The translations under genes were made by a program, and so were the position numbers. The notes under the pieces were generated by a model. It searched no databases, was not told the origin of the DNA, and saw only the letters and a program-made list of their open reading frames with translations. Shown piece by piece: positions 43,198 through 54,546 of a stretch of DNA of 64,000 bases; the stretch's first letter is position 1; the number at the start of each line of letters is the position of its first letter. Source of the stretch: Agapanthus africanus (lineage: Eukaryota > Streptophyta > Magnoliopsida > Asparagales > Amaryllidaceae); the NCBI GenBank assembly GCA_030015575.1, contig CM057346.1, forward strand, positions 563,028,315 to 563,092,314. The letters run 5' to 3'.

Positions 43198-43454
43198 GTC
43201 TAATTAACTTCTTCTACTATATAAGCGACTTGCGGAGGGTCGGCATAATGAATTGCCGGGAACAGTTCTGACGGTACCGCACAAGTAAAGTTGCGCCGGT
43301 CCCGGATAATATAGCTATACCATAATCCCCATAGATGAAGAGATTTCTGCTCTGGATCGTAGTCCTGGATTAAAGCAAAGACTTCGCGGTCTGTAGGCGC
43401 GTCGGCAAAAGCGCTCTCCGAACGAATGTAATGAAAAAAGGAACCGGAAGCCAT
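43198..43454 (-). pseudogene. First exon fragment of the antisense mobile-domain gene of element D
   Basis: From the ATG at 43454 the frame reads MASGSFFHYIRSESAFADAP, DREVFALIQDYDP, LHLWGLWYSYIIRDRRNF and ADPPQVAYIVEEVN, collinear with residues 1-80 of the gene in A (MASVPYFPFTRSEAAF..., LLLWGTWYGHIIRGRRSF). It is cut at codon 84 by the LTR of C. The splice-acceptor-like CTTTTCAG just before GTACT-ATG is kept. It lies antisense to the plus-strand LTR of D, as expected. Confidence 0.85.
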
Positions 43455-44370
43455 AGTACCTGAAAAGAAAAACCAGTAAAGAGTTAGTGATTGGCATAAC
43501 GTAATTAACTGCACCTAAGGGCCTTAGCATTTTCAGTACACCCAAATCTGCACTCCATTATGGTATATTAAAATTACTACAGTAGGCCCTACAAAATCAA
43601 GGTGATGGCTCATCAATGATAAAACATGCACCCATTGTGAGAATCCAAAAGGATTCTCATTAAATAAATAATCCCATTGAGCAGTGGAGTTAAAAACTCT
43701 AAATGTTCTTGAAAAGCGAGCTCTGCAACAGATTCAAATTTGTAGAAAAAAAGGGTATTAAAACCCTATATATAAAAAAAGGGAATATGAAGGGGAATAA
43801 AATTTCTTAAAAGTTCCAAAAATTTTCAGAGCTAAGCTCTGTAAAACAAAATGGAATTAAATTCCTTAGATAATGGGATCAAATCCCAGAAATACCCCAT
43901 GTTGGAGACAGATAGGAAATATAATGGAATTAAATTTCAGAAACTCTTAAAGATCAAGATCAATGATAGGGTAAAACCCTAAAAGAGAACTAACGATTCT
44001 CAGGAATGCCCATTTATTTGAGACCCACGGTCTACTCAAAAAAGTGGAAAAGTTCTTTTTAAGATCTCAGAGAGATCATTTCAAAAAAAAAGGAGCCGAG
44101 CTTTGTTAATGGGTTAAAAATCCAAAACAAAAAGGAAGGTTCTTTTAATAGTTAAACTCTGTTCATGGTCCTTACCAATTTTTTTGTGGCAGAGTTTAAC
44201 TCTGAGTTCTGTGGGCAGAGATCTAAGCTCTGAGATGAGAATTAAATTCTCACAGAAGAAGGAAACTTAAGAAAGATGATGAAATGACGGTCATTTCAAG
44301 GGCCAAAGACCCTATTTATAGGATGTGAAGGAACGGTTCAACTCCCTAGAAGATCAAACGGTGGAAAAAG
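43455..44370 (-). promoter_or_regulatory. Leader and likely promoter of the antisense gene of D
   Basis: The acceptor CAG is the complement of 43460-43462. A minus-strand TATA box CCTATAAATAGG (44311-44322) could start transcription towards the gene. Between them are palindromes GGAATTAAATTCC, AGAGCTAAGCTCTG and AGAGTTTAACTCT and no open frame, so a spliced 5' leader of about 0.8 kb is plausible. The region resembles bases 1-720 in element A. Confidence 0.5.
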
Positions 44371-46240
44371 TGACACCGTTGCACTCACGTGCTGAGCCAC
44401 GTGAAAACAACGGTGGGGACATTTGTTTTCCCAATATTTAAACATAATAAAAGAGCTAAGCTCTGTTAAATTTAATGAGGCAGCGCCTCACGTGCTCCCA
44501 ACGAGGGCGTAAGCGCCAACCCCTTAGGATTAAATCTTATGGTGGCGCCGCACGTGAAACCCACGTGGGCGCCAATGTGCAAAGTATATGAGCGCCTAGA
44601 ATTAAATTCTTAAGTGGTGCCCACGTGCACAACACATGAGCGTTCGTGCCCAAGTAAAATCAAGTAGAATGAAATTCTTCATGGGGATATTTCCCTAAAA
44701 ACTGGAATACTCTCTATTAAACAGAGCCATTGGATCAAAAATCCAATGGTGATGATAAACCATCAAATAATAGAATAAAATTCTATTAAGAGAAAATATT
44801 CTCCTAATCTTTCTAAATTAATAAAAAATTGTTGGATCAAAAATCTAATGAGATGGGAAAATATTTCACTACATCTTTCTAAATAAAGAAAGATGTGCTC
44901 TATATAACAGAGAGCCTTTGGATTAAAAATCATCGTTTGACAGAATAAAATTCTGTATATGGGAAAAATATTTCCCTAATCTTGTTAAAAACAAGAAGAC
45001 ATATTCTGTAAAACAGAAATTCTTGGATCAAAAGATCCAACGATGGATAAAATTCCCCGAACAAATTTTGAGACCAATTAAATCAATTGGAATTTCTCAA
45101 TGAGAGATTTTCTCAAAACTAATTAACCATTTGCCTCCACTAAGGATCCGAGATTTCAAGTCTTAAGGAGGACAGACACAGACATATAGAGGGAACCCTC
45201 CATAAGGTTCTAAGGTTCTCAAAAAGCAATAGAGAATTTAATTCTCAATAGAGAAGAAGATCTTTTTCCTCTCCAACCCAAGGTAAAGAAACCACAGATA
45301 TCAAAACATTTTCTTTACCTATCATAGCATATCCAAGAGTTTAACCCTTCTCAAGAACTTAGTTCCTTCTCTGGATCTGAGATCCACAAGACAAGTCCTC
45401 TACAAGTTGAGAATTTAATTCTTATCGGGAAGATCTTGTTCTTGAGAATCAAAGATTCAGAAAAGAACTAAGTTAAAAAAGAAAGGAAAAAGGAAAAGAA
45501 CCTATCCAATGGGAATTTAATTCCTCGGAAAATAGGGCTTAACCCTAAAAGAAACTTAGTTCTTATAAAAGAAAAAGACATAAGAACTTAGTTCTTAAAG
45601 AAAAACTAATCCCAGATCTTCAAAACAAAGATCTTGGTGCCATTTATGGTCAAAATACCATCAACAGAGATTCAATTTCTAAAAAGGAAAAAAAAAACAT
45701 TAGCGTCGCACGTGCTTCCCACGTGGGCGTCTTCAACAGATTCCCAAAACAAAAGGAAATCAACGCCTCACGTCAAAAACATGTGGGCGCCCAAAATAGA
45801 AGACCAGCGCCTCACGTGAAATACACATGAGCGCTGAAAAAAATGCTTAGCACTTCATACGCAGCCAAAACGGGTGAGTGCTTAGCACTGATTGGGTAGC
45901 GCCCAGCGTCTTATGTGAAAAACACGTGGACGCCCAAACAAAAGGCCAGCGCCTCACGTGAAATACACGTGAGCGTTGAGTAAAGTACTTAGCACTTCAT
46001 ATACTGCCAAAACGGCTGAGTGCTTAGCACTAATTGGGCAGTGTCCAGTGTCTCACGTGCTCATCACGTGGACGCCATACAAAAATGCTTAGCACTTCAT
46101 ATACAGCCAAAACGGCTGAGTGCTCAGTACTGATTAGGCAGCGCCGCGCGTGCTCCTCACGTGGACGCCATATAAAAAAGTGCTTAGCATTATATATAGT
46201 CAAAATGACTGAGTGCTTAGCACTGGTTGTGCAGTGCCAC
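44371..46240 (+). mobile_element. 3' LTR of Tat element D, first part
   Basis: The start is approximate (TGACACCGTTGC at 44371). The order of blocks is as in A and B: CACGTG pairs (44390-44640), AT-rich middle, GAATTAAATTC and AAGAACTTAGTTCTT palindromes (45220-45610), then CACGTG and AGTGCTTAGCACT blocks (45700-46240). It is interrupted by the solo LTR K and continues at 49462. No coding sequence is seen. Confidence 0.6.
45700..46240. repeat. AGTGCTTAGCACT and CACGTG palindrome block of the LTR of D
   Basis: AGTGC-TTA-GCACT or variants recur (45877-45889, then about 45980, 46018, 46085, 46120 and 46178), alternating with GCCTCACGTG...CACGTGGGCGC pairs and a spacer AAAACGGCTGAGTG. The motif also continues at 49502-49566 after the insertion. 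It occupies the place held by AGTGTTAAACACT in A. Confidence 0.8.
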
Positions 46241-46363
46241 TGTAACAACTCCAATTTTTGTATACCAAAATTTGATTTAAAATTGAAGTATACTTGGAGT
46301 ATTAATGTTGCTGATAACACTTTAAGTATCTATCTCTTTACAATAATTACAAGAAGGAGCTTG

Positions 46364-46417
46364 TAACTCATTGGTAATACCTTGCACTGCTGAACTAAGC
46401 CACCAGAGTTCGAATCC
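46364..46417 (+). promoter_or_regulatory. tRNA-like A and B box pair inside solo LTR K
   Basis: TAACTCATTGG (46364-46374) resembles a tRNA A box and AGTTCGAATCC (46407-46417) matches a B box in all but one base, with spacing like a tRNA gene. The stems do not fold as a tRNA, so this is not a working tRNA gene. It may be a short tRNA-derived (SINE-like) segment or an internal polymerase III promoter. Confidence 0.5.
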
Positions 46418-46850
46418 CATACCCCACATTATTTTTATTATTGATTTTTTAGAAAACCTTTAGAATACCAAGAGTTTACACGTGCATATCTCACAAAACC
46501 CCCACTACACCCAAAGATGTAACACTTGCAGAGGGTAGATGAACCGTCGGGAGAGATCCAGGTCACCGGACTCGGTCGGGAATCGGCCAACTCGGCCTTG
46601 ACTCGGCCGACTCAGTGATCCGACCGAGTCACGGCCGAGTCACCCCCTTTTAGGCCGATTCCGGCAAGGGTCACAACATGAAAGTTGTGTCTTTTGGTAT
46701 TCCCTACTCACCTGCAAAGTTTCAGCCCAATACCACTTCCAGAGATCTTTAAAACCCCCAATTACTCCACTTTTAATACATTTTTATTACATTTTATCAC
46801 ATTTTTATTTTTTAACTTTTCATCTACCCTAACCCTAACCCTAGCCTAGC

Positions 46851-46950
46851 CCTATATAAAGGCCCCTACCCTCTACCTTTTCCCCTCACAACTCTAAGCA
46901 TACTCTCTAAAACTCTTGAGAACTTGGTGCAAAGAGCGAGAAGCGAAGCG
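46851..46950 (+). promoter_or_regulatory. Promoter of solo LTR K
   Basis: CCCTATATAAAGGCCCC (TATA at 46853-46860) is followed by pyrimidine-rich sequence. Just upstream, 46827-46844 holds three CCCTAA units, similar to the telo-box type motifs of plant promoters. This orientation gives K a plus-strand sense. Confidence 0.55.
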
Positions 46951-49105
46951 CTGCCGAAACCGACGACGGATTCCGGCGACCGGATCAAGACCGACGTGAC
47001 GTTTCCAACGAATCGGCAACCACCACACCTTTTAGAACGCTTAGCTTGTCCAAACCCGTAAGTCCCAACCTTCTACCTCTCTTTTCTATATTTGCAAAAT
47101 ACGACTTTTTGAAACCCGACGGAAATCGGACAAACCGATTTCCGATTCGGTTTTTCTTAAAAATTCCACTTGTCACCTAATACATATTATCAACCCTCTT
47201 GCATGTTGACTATTAATCACCCTTAAATCAAATTTAATTGTACTTTTCCACATGAAATGACAAGTTCTTTAGAAAACCGTATTTCTTGCATAAAAATACC
47301 ATCAAGTTAAATTTTAATGTTCTATTTAGATACCCCACTCCTAATCATGTTTATTTTGATAACAAAACTTGTTTCATTCAATTTGGATGAAATTTCACAT
47401 ATGAAATGATAACGTTTATGGAAACCGTATTCTTGCACTTTAATACCCTTAACTTTAACATAACTCATTTCACCTTGAAACTTCACCAAAACTTAATATA
47501 AGTCACGGGGTAATGACCTACCCTTACACACACTCATTATAACCCTAATTGCTGAATAACAAAATACAGAATACGATATTATAGGACTTTTTCACTAAAA
47601 TACCATAATCTTTATAACTTTTAGTTTAATCTTTAAATTGTAAATTCTTTTTAAATAAAACTTATACAAAATGAAAACACGATTGGTCATGGACATCGAT
47701 CGTTATCTAATCTGTCTTGTGGTGACTAGGCAAGTGTGTCTAGGCTAGTGGTTATTAATTAGGCCCACGACGTGGTTCCTTCCCACTTACCTGGCACTTA
47801 CCTGGCTGCATGATGGTGAAGAGGCGATTTGAGGCTCTAATGATTCATCGTTTAGACCATAGAAGATAGGTTAGATGGTCTAGGAAACCCTAACAACTAA
47901 AATATGGAGAACTATATACTTTTACAAATAAATACCCTATATTTAGAAAATCTTTTCCCTAAATTAAAAGTATTTATAAAACCTGAGCAAAGTGCCATTA
48001 CAACCCATTCGTGGGGAACCTGTTAGGGATAGCACGGTTCATCGTGCACCCGCAGGCTAGTAGTGCGAGATTCAGACCTCCGCAAGGAGCATTCGGTCTC
48101 GAAAGGTTTAAATACAATATTTAAGGAAAGTAATATTTTTTGTAAATAAAATATTCATTTAAAAATCATTTAAGTGTTTTATTATATATAATTATCATTT
48201 AAACACTTATTTTGTTATAATATCAAGTTTCCACTTTTTCCTAAAAATCATAGATTAAAAGTTACATTAAAATACCACGAATTTCAAATAAACAATTAAT
48301 ACTTTTATTAGGATATATTCACTAGAATAACACAAATAAAATTCACATCCATTACAATAATAAAGACGATTATTAAATACTTGAGGTATATTTTGAAAAC
48401 TATACAAAAGTACTTTTTACATAAAACCCCTCAAGTTTCACAAATTACAATAAGGCCCCTAGCTAATATTGAACTTCAAATTATCTTTCTTTTAGTCTGA
48501 CTCGGGTTAGAGTCTGACTAATTCTGACTTGAATATAATTCAAGTCAATCTATATTTCAATCATATTCCAACACAACTTGAAATCATGAATCCCTGAATA
48601 CAGTTAACAATATATTCATTTTTGACTGAATCAAACCATGGATATTCATTCCATTATCCTGATATTCCATTTACCTGATTATACAGTTGCAACATGTTTA
48701 CTGATATCATGGTTTTGGTCAGTCACTCAATTTACATATTCCATTACTACAACACTGTTAAAACATTACGGGGTTTAAAGGGGTAGATTGGTACGGAAGA
48801 TGTTAAAAGTGGAATGAGGTGGTCAGATTAAGACACCTAACATGAATACTGTTGCTGTTGTACCGTGGCATAACGGTTCCTTGTACTCTCCGTTTGCACT
48901 GATCTCTAGCATATAGAGATCCCCCTCGTATACACTGGCATTCTTCTGTACCAAGCTACAAACAACTGCGTTAAACAATATTCCATAATATTCTACAACA
49001 TAATACTCTAGAAAATACTGTTACTCTGCCATTCTCACTCCACTTTTCTTTGGGACTTACCGAGCGACCTGTTCGCTGACGACATTCTATTTCTTTCTTC
49101 TTTGA

Positions 49106-49189
49106 ATGTCGTCAGGTGCGTTGGACCAAGTTGAGACCGAGCCAACAACTGAAGATTTGGAGCAGTTCCAAGAAGATCCAGAGCTCTAG
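49106..49189 (+). CDS. Short acidic open frame near the end of solo LTR K
   Basis: Twenty-seven codons from ATG to TAG encode an acidic peptide beginning MSSGALDQVE and ending FQEDPEL. It sits between a pyrimidine tract and an AATAAA signal (49309). Its acidic bias and clean ends are the only signs of coding; it could be chance, or the very end of a longer frame of the parent element. Confidence 0.2.
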   Translation: MSSGALDQVETEPTTEDLEQFQEDPEL

Positions 49190-49461
49190 ACTTTGTACTT
49201 GTTCTTTCCAGTATTTCCTTTTATTATTATGCCACTGTTTAGGCATTGCTTTCTTTTTTTTCATTCCAGTTGTATTTTCATTTCATGCATTGTATAAAGA
49301 ATGTTATTAAATAAAAGTTGCTGTTATCTCAATCTTATTTGTCTCTTGTGATTATTTTATATTGCTTAGTTACGCTTAGCGTATGTACTTCTGAGTACAT
49401 ACGTAGCGGGCCTCGTCACGACCACTTCGCCGTACATTGGGAAGCGGGGCGTGACAGCCAC

Positions 49462-50232
49462 TGAAGGTTTCACATGATACCCATGTGAGCGTCAGAGCTT
49501 CAAACTAGTGCTTAGCACTTTTGCATAAAAACAAAGGGTCTGAATAAGCACAGAGTGCTTAGCACTTTTGAACAAAAAAAACGGACTGAGCAGACTAAGC
49601 CCAAATTGGCTAAGTCTCTCTGAAAAGTTTCTTACAGCCGAGCCCAAATGCTCTATTGTTAGATCTTAAATAAAAATGATCATTAAAATTTTGCTAAGTT
49701 GATCTTAGTCTCAAATAAGACTGGCGTATCCTTAGTTAAAATAAATTGAGCCCAAATGCTTATATATTTAAGTTGATCTTAATCTCAAACTAGATTAACG
49801 GTCCTTAAATAAAACAAATCCAAATCTAAAATATACGGATTTGGACTGATCCGCGCCCTACGGGCGACGACATAAACTAGTCTCCATATACAATCCACGG
49901 GCAACCCCATAAAAACAAACAAAAATACAACACGACACGAAGTGAACTACTGGAGAAGGAGAAAGTGGTTATCACAAAGCGGTAATGTAAATAAGTGCAG
50001 GGGCTTGCGCCTGCAGTGAAGAGCATCCCCGCAATCAAAAACCCTTCACAAATGAGAGGGAATCTGATAAAGTCACGCTACAACGGCCGCGTCTGTCCAA
50101 ACCTCCGATATATGGTGCCATAAATCAACTTGGTATCTTCGAAGAGGTGGATGGATAAGTCCAAATAGCATATGCCCCCAAATTCAAGCAAGATGATCCA
50201 TCCCAGTTTGTCTTTGTATTCGGCGGTGAACA
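49462..50232 (+). mobile_element. 3' LTR of Tat element D, second part
   Basis: It resumes with CACATGATACCCATGTGAGCG and AGTGCTTAGCACT, then the conserved tail: GGATTTGGACT, GCCCTACGGGCGACGACATA, ACAATCCACGGGCAACC, CGAAGTGAAC, AAGTGGTTATC, CCCGCAATCAAAAACCC, CATAAATCAACTTGG and a terminal GGCGGTGAACA at 50232. Beyond it copia F reverse transcriptase sequence begins at once, showing that D was inserted in F. Confidence 0.75.
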
Positions 50233-51193
50233 GAACCTAGTACGAAAGATGTATGGAGTTATTTCCTGGGATTTGGATGACATACTCTTGATAGGAAGTG
50301 ATGTTCATATATTACAATCGGTCAAACTTTGGTTGTCACAGATTTTTCTCCATATAAGATCTGGATAAGATATCAAGAATTCCGATGACTAAATCTATGG
50401 TTTTAGATCTAAATTTGGGAAGTGTCCCAATCCGGATACTTAGACACTATTCTAAAAGTGTTTCAGAATGGATGACTCCTGACATGGTGGTGTGCTCGTA
50501 GGTGATGGAGCCACCCTTTCTAAAGAGATTTTTTTCAGACTAATGAGGAGAGAGACTCGCATGAATGACATATCATTTGCTTAGGTAATTGAGTCGATTA
50601 TGTAAAGTCTTGTACTAAACCAAATGTTGCTTCTGTACTTGTCGTAGTAAGCAGATATTAATTCAATCATGGAGAAACAAAGGGGAAGCGGTTAAAAACA
50701 TAAGAGAATATTCTTGGTATATGGTAACGGCAGCCTTCTCCAAGGGGCGGTTATCGGTTCAGGCTTCCAAGATGACCTGGATGACAGAGATGCTGTCAGA
50801 GTTTTGAGTTTACCTTCTTCTGAGGAGCAGTATAAGATAGGGTTCCAGTAGGAATACTGAGATAGGCATGGTGCAGAATACTGGTTATAACTCAACGGAG
50901 GATACAACCCAAGAAGTCTGATGGATAAAGTTGTTCATTTATGAACTTGGTCCCATCAAGTATCCAGACAAATTCTTGAGGTGGGGTATCGCTCAGTTCG
51001 GGAGATTGTTGATCTCCGCAAAATTGAGATATAGAGAGATGAAGTTGGAATATTGTAGCGAATTCACTCACTGAGGCTATTTCTAGAATAAAGATGTTTC
51101 TCAAATAAGCTTTGCGAAACTGATTGGTAGAGAAGTTCAGTTCAGATGCACATGAGATACCGTGATAATTGGCTTTAAGTGCAAGTGGGAGAT
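50233..51193 (+). pseudogene. 3' pol remnant of copia F (reverse transcriptase and RNase H)
   Basis: Begins inside the reverse transcriptase: a degraded LDDILLIGSDV block (50260-50320), then RMNDISFA-like and a purine tract GCAAGTGGGAGAT before the LTR. It parallels copia E and copia G along its length. Stops in every frame make it inactive. The missing 5' part should be beyond the left edge of the window. Confidence 0.75.
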
Positions 51194-53167
51194 TGTTGGC
51201 TATAGTGCCCTCAAGGCAATTATTGTAATTGCATGTATGCGATTATGATAATTGAGAGAGGAACTATACAGGTAGAACAGTCTTACTCGAAATAATAGTA
51301 TGCTATCTGGTTTGTCTTTATCATTGATTTGTATATGCTTTACTTGTTATTACGTATTGCTAAATACATAATGATGAAGCCCGTAGGATTCTTGCTTGAC
51401 TATCAGCATTATGATGACGATCATATACGTAAGAGCTGGGTACTCCATAAGCACATCCTTAAATGTCCCTAGTCGATGGAGTATTGAGACTGGGCATCGA
51501 TATTCCGGAGTAGAATAGTGTATACGTTTCTAGACCCTAACGAGGGGTGGCAGCCGGTCTCACAAGCCATTGGTGTTGTGTCACATAAGATAGTATACAT
51601 GTGCTCACTAGAGGTGAGTATACTTGACGGACTCGCCGAGAACTTCTACATAGTATTATACCTATCGTCAGATAGCAGTTCTCTAATAGAATGCGTACAG
51701 GTTAGTCTTTTGACCTTAGATCGTCATCTCGTGTGAGTTCTCACTTTACTTAGGTTACTGTCCTACCACGGCTCAAAGGAATCGTGCAAACAGGTTTTAG
51801 TTGGGTACATTCCCGAGCCACATGGAAGCAGTGAGTGATTGTCAGGGATTCTTCTCTCCTGGTATTAGGAGTCCATGTCGCGTTGTGTTTGATTGGTGAT
51901 CACCATAAATCCGTGGCCACGGTGGATGAGATTTACTGATATGAGTTCACTAGTTTCCAGGTTGGTGATGATCTTGACTCCGACATGACTTATCAGGTTA
52001 GTAGGGATGTGACATTATCCACCCCCTAGATCTGGTATGCGATACTCTAAGCTGAAGAGACCGGACTGTGCGGAGATTGTCACATCCAGGCTCAGCAGGG
52101 CATAGACGGACTTGATTGTCGACCTCCTTTTCAGCAGATACCTGGATAGCCGTTACGTACAGCTAGTGCCGCTGACGTGATTATGGTTTTGGATTTATCC
52201 AGTAACTCACTGCCAGCGTATTGTCGAGTCTTTAGAGTCCCACACTGAGGGTTTTCCCTATTCAGGCAATATGATGTAGAGGCCGTACGTTGGTACGTGC
52301 AGGGGTCCGATTAAATACATATACCGGCCACACGGACTTTAATCAGATGGTTGATAATACTAGCCGGTTTAGGATTAAACCGGATTATTAAATCAAGTTT
52401 TTGATTTAATAATTTATATATAATATATATATATATATATATTCTAGTATTATATTCATTATTCATTTTCTCTCTTTTGGCTATTCGTATTTTTATATAA
52501 ATACGCGTATATGTATTTCAATATGTATACCGGATTGTATTCCGTATTTATACGGAATATTTCTAGAAGGAGGACACCTCATTATTTGATTTTCTTTTAG
52601 AAAATCAATTGGAAATGAGGTAGAGAGTGAGGTGATTTTAGGTATGGTTGAGGGCATGTAGAGAAAGATGGGCTTCAATTGTTTATTGCTAAAATTGTTT
52701 TGACATATTTTTCTCATGGTTGAAAAAGATTATGAAGCCATTCTTTTCTCGTATTCATTCACACATACACACATTCTCAACCTCTTCCTCCTTCTTCCTC
52801 TTGAATAAGAATGCACTTTTGAACAGGAAAAAATGAGAGATGATAGTGGAAAATTCCTGCATCCCCACACTCTATTTCTAACAAGCTTGGAACGTCGGTT
52901 GCTTCATTAGGTGAAGCTAGAACTTGAATCGGTTTCTCTCGGGTGGATCATCTTTGATAAAGGCGGTCGTCTCTCAAGTTTGTTCCCGATGGCCTACGAA
53001 GAGCTTAGAGGGGTCTTCTACGATTGTGTGGACACGCATCAAAGGTTGTAATCCCTGAACCTTGCATGCTTAGTTTTCTAGTTTAGTGTTTAGAACAATA
53101 GCTAGGGATTAGTTTCTAGTGCTCTCCGTAAAAAAAAATTCGATTCTGCATCGGCCGCGATTGTAGC
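51194..53167 (+). mobile_element. 3' LTR of copia F
   Basis: Starts TGTTGGCTATAGTGCCCTC directly after the purine tract and is collinear with the LTR of copia E (TGTTAGTGATATATGCCCTA on its minus strand). CTCTCGGGTGGATCATCTTT at 52936 is identical to E. The end near 53167 is approximate, judged from CATCGG...TGTA. It contains no gene; a TA repeat is at 52418-52442. Confidence 0.7.
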
Positions 53168-53278
53168 GGTAAGGGTACTAGGAACTTTCACTGACCCGTT
53201 TGACAAACCTGTGGCAAGCTTCTGGTATATAAATTGTAATAATTTTGTTATGATGGAAAATTTGATGATATAGCTTTT
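53168..53278. other. Short unassigned stretch
   Basis: I see nothing recognisable between the end of copia F and the next element. Confidence 0.3.
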
Positions 53279-54085
53279 AGGGGGTGTTAGTCACAAAAAT
53301 TTTAGGATCCAGAATTTATAAATGAAATGACCGTCATTTTGATAAAATTCTTTTCTATTCAAAATGGTAGTCATTTGATTTCAAAATCCATACATAATTT
53401 AGGACAATACATTTAATAGTGGACGTTAGCTGGTACTCAACTGACAGAGATTCGACGAACACCATAGTGGAGGACGGTGGCGGCGACGAAGACGATAGTC
53501 GGCCGGTGGTCGGAGGCGGCGATGGTGGCGACGACGACGGCGACGATGGTTGGCCGGCGGTCGGAGGCGACGATGATGGCGGCGATCGAGGATGGCGGCG
53601 GCCTGCGGTGACCGACGGATGGGATGGTCGGCCAGTGGTGGGGGACACGGTCGGCGGTATACGATGGGCAGCGATCGGTGACGGCGGCGATGTTGGCGAC
53701 GAACAAGGACGACAACGGTCGGCGGTCGACGACGGTAAATGGTCAGTGTTGGCGATGGTCGGCCGGCGACGGCGGTAGAGACGGCGGTCGGCGGTTGCAG
53801 TGGGGGTGGTCGATATCCGGTTAATGGTGGCGATAGCCGATTGTGGCGATTCCTGGTATAGCGGTTTATCTAAATTTTGATATATCATGTATATTGTTGC
53901 ATTTTAGAAAATTTAGGGGTACATGGTGATTTAAAAATTGATTGGTTTTTTATTTTTGTATCATAGGTTCAATGATGAATTCTAAAATCCAAATTCTCGC
54001 ATTTTAAAATGCTTGAGACTAACATGAATTTTCAAATTCCGGAATGATATTTTCAAATGACTTGGGACTAATACCTCGTTAGCGC
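53279..54085. mobile_element. Possible non-autonomous DNA element with a GC-rich core
   Basis: Weak inverted ends GGGGGTGTTAGTC (53280) and GACTAATACCTC (54067-54078) flank AT-rich arms, and the core (53455-53790) is a GGCGACGATGG-type low-complexity array in a region otherwise low in GC. The minus strand of the core gives a Pro/Ser/Arg-rich open frame (53355-53888), typical of such repeats and not evidence for a protein. Target duplications were not found. Confidence 0.35.
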
Positions 54086-54189
54086 ACTGTCATAAAAGCT
54101 TAGTAATTTTTTAAATTTTATTATTATTTTAGGATAAAAACATCTTAATATCTAACAAAGAAGCAACCTTGACGGTCATTTTGGACTAC

Positions 54190-54546
54190 GGGGATGTAAA
54201 CGGATCAGATACAGTTCGGATATAGGTGTAATCATATCCGTATCTAGCAGTCATTGCCAGATGTGAATACGGATACGAATACAAATAATAAAAACCACTA
54301 TTTGTATTTGAGAACATTCGGATATCGCAAAAACTGTATCCATACATAGTATAAAAAGTCAGATATTAAGTTGGATACGAATACGGAAGGAATATATGTG
54401 TTAGTATATTCGTATCCGGTTATTTTCGGCAGATATGAATACAGATACTGATAATCATTGAAATGAAAAAGCAATATATGTATTTGATAAAAATTGGATA
54501 AGAATACGGATTCCAATCGAATTATTCGTATCCATTTACATCCCTA
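54190..54546. mobile_element. MITE-like element rich in GGATACGAATAC
   Basis: Ends are GGGGATGTAAACGGATC and (inverted) GGGATGTAAATGGATACG, a good terminal inverted repeat. The interior consists of repeated CGGATACGAATAC and its complement. The size (about 357 bp) and lack of coding sequence fit a miniature element. The superfamily is not certain. Confidence 0.65.

Larger units (their letters stand above)
46241..49456. mobile_element. Solo LTR K (3.2 kb) inserted in the LTR of D
   Basis: Ends are TGTAACAACTCC and GGGGCGTGACA. The flanks GCCAC at 46236-46240 and 49457-49461 are an exact five-base target duplication, so the borders are firm. No primer site, coding domain or second LTR is visible inside, which suggests an LTR left by recombination. 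It has a TATA box (CTATATAAAGGC, 46853), GC-rich CGGCCGAGTC repeats at 46560-46660 and an AATAAA at 49309. The parent family is not recognised. Confidence 0.85.

Noticed and set aside
46364..46440. A functional tRNA gene
   Set aside because: A and B boxes are present, but acceptor and anticodon stems do not pair.
46827..46844. Interstitial telomere repeat
   Set aside because: Only three CCCTAA units, just upstream of a TATA box; a promoter motif is more likely.
53355..53888. Pro/Ser/Arg-rich protein on the minus strand
   Set aside because: It is the translation of a GGCGAC-type low-complexity array.
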